Source: Cytophagales bacterium (GTDB lineage: Bacteria > Bacteroidota > Bacteroidia > Cytophagales > Spirosomataceae). From it: 59,657 nucleotides of DNA. The stretch spans positions 1 to 59,657 of the forward strand of contig RDXN01000063.1 of NCBI GenBank assembly GCA_004292855.1. The letters are read 5' to 3'. This document shows, in pieces, positions 59,250 through 59,657 of this stretch. The translations under genes were made by a program, and so were the position numbers. The notes beneath the pieces are model-generated. The model had not been told where the DNA came from and searched no databases. It saw only the letters and a program-made list of their open reading frames with translations. Numbering within the stretch: position 1 is the stretch's first letter; each line of letters opens with the position of its first letter.

Positions 59250-59280
59250 TTGACAAGACCTAAAGAAAATACTACTTTTG
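59250..59280 (+). promoter_or_regulatory. rRNA promoter P2
   Basis: TTGACA (59250-59255), 17 nt, TACTTTTG (59273-59280), followed by CACTCCC, echoing P1. It lies about 200 nt before the 16S 5' end. An AT-rich run (AAAAATAAAAAATATTTTTAGC region, 59220-59241) precedes it and may act as an UP element. Confidence 0.87.
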
Positions 59281-59479
59281 CACTCCCATTCGACGAGAAG
59301 GGGGTTGAGTACAGGAAAAACAAACGTGTTTTTCGCCATGTCGGCCGGAGCTAGTCTCCCATGACAGATGAGTTCTTTGACAGATCGATTCGCAAGAATA
59401 ACAATAGTGAGCACTTAACCGCGTCCGTAGTGACCGGTAACAACATCGCATCAGTTTTATAACTGGTGCAACACTCTTT
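59281..59479 (+). other. 16S rRNA leader
   Basis: Transcribed spacer before the mature 16S. GTTCTTTGACA at about 59371-59381 is a word commonly found in Bacteroidota rRNA leaders and may be part of the antitermination or processing signal. No open frame here is taken as coding. Confidence 0.6.

Positions 59480-59657
<178 letters not shown>

Overview
The window looks like chromosomal DNA of a Bacteroidota bacterium of the order Cytophagales, most likely the Spirosoma group. The evidence is a gliding-type (type IX secretion) C-terminal domain, Bacteroidota -7 promoter boxes (TAnnTTTG), a bacterial GGGP-synthase-like gene, the gene order DUF177-rpmF-plsX-fabH-efp-accB-accC, and the first ~178 bases of a 16S rRNA at the right edge. 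The genus is an inference; no search was run.

Layout. 1-3.8 kb: a lipoprotein with an apparent frameshift, a small LuxR-type regulator, a serine hydrolase and a CaiB/BaiF CoA transferase. 4-10.5 kb: a large secreted protein with a gliding-type sorting domain, a PorE-like OmpA protein, ispE and an oxidase subunit III. 10.5-19.5 kb: GMC oxidoreductase, MDR oxidoreductase, FrnE-like DsbA protein, SGNH esterase with a gluconate-type permease, a holin-family membrane protein pair, GGGP synthase and an M28 peptidase.

19.6-30.1 kb is the most distinctive region: two divergent transcription units that look like a D-apiose release and breakdown locus. They encode a GH140-type apiosidase, a ribose-type ABC importer (ATPase, permease, binding lipoprotein), a D-apiose dehydrogenase-like Gfo/Idh/MocA enzyme, a D-apionate oxidoisomerase-like enzyme, a 3-oxo-isoapionate decarboxylase-like TIM barrel, a GntR/LacI-type hybrid regulator and a secreted beta-helix protein. 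A lactonase and an erythrulose kinase are not visible.

30-37 kb: an acyl-CoA dehydrogenase and phosphotransferase pair with a PIN toxin-antitoxin module between them, then three glycosyltransferases. 37-43.8 kb: a fatty-acid and translation cluster (accC, accB, efp, fabH, plsX, rpmF, DUF177) and prfB with its programmed +1 frameshift. 44-59 kb: fasciclin lipoprotein, metallo-hydrolase, double-FKBP lipoprotein, two exported ferritin-like proteins, isocitrate dehydrogenase, M20 amidohydrolase, an isolated nuoC, an alpha/beta hydrolase, fabI, sbcC and sbcD. The window closes with two tandem rRNA promoters and the start of 16S.

A second layer is a set of at least a dozen long inverted repeats (arms 16-51 nt) between genes, built from a small vocabulary of shared words. 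Several supply the stop codon and last residues of a gene. Two copies (33.2 and 42.7 kb) are clearly related, and every difference between their arms is matched by a compensating change in the opposite arm.
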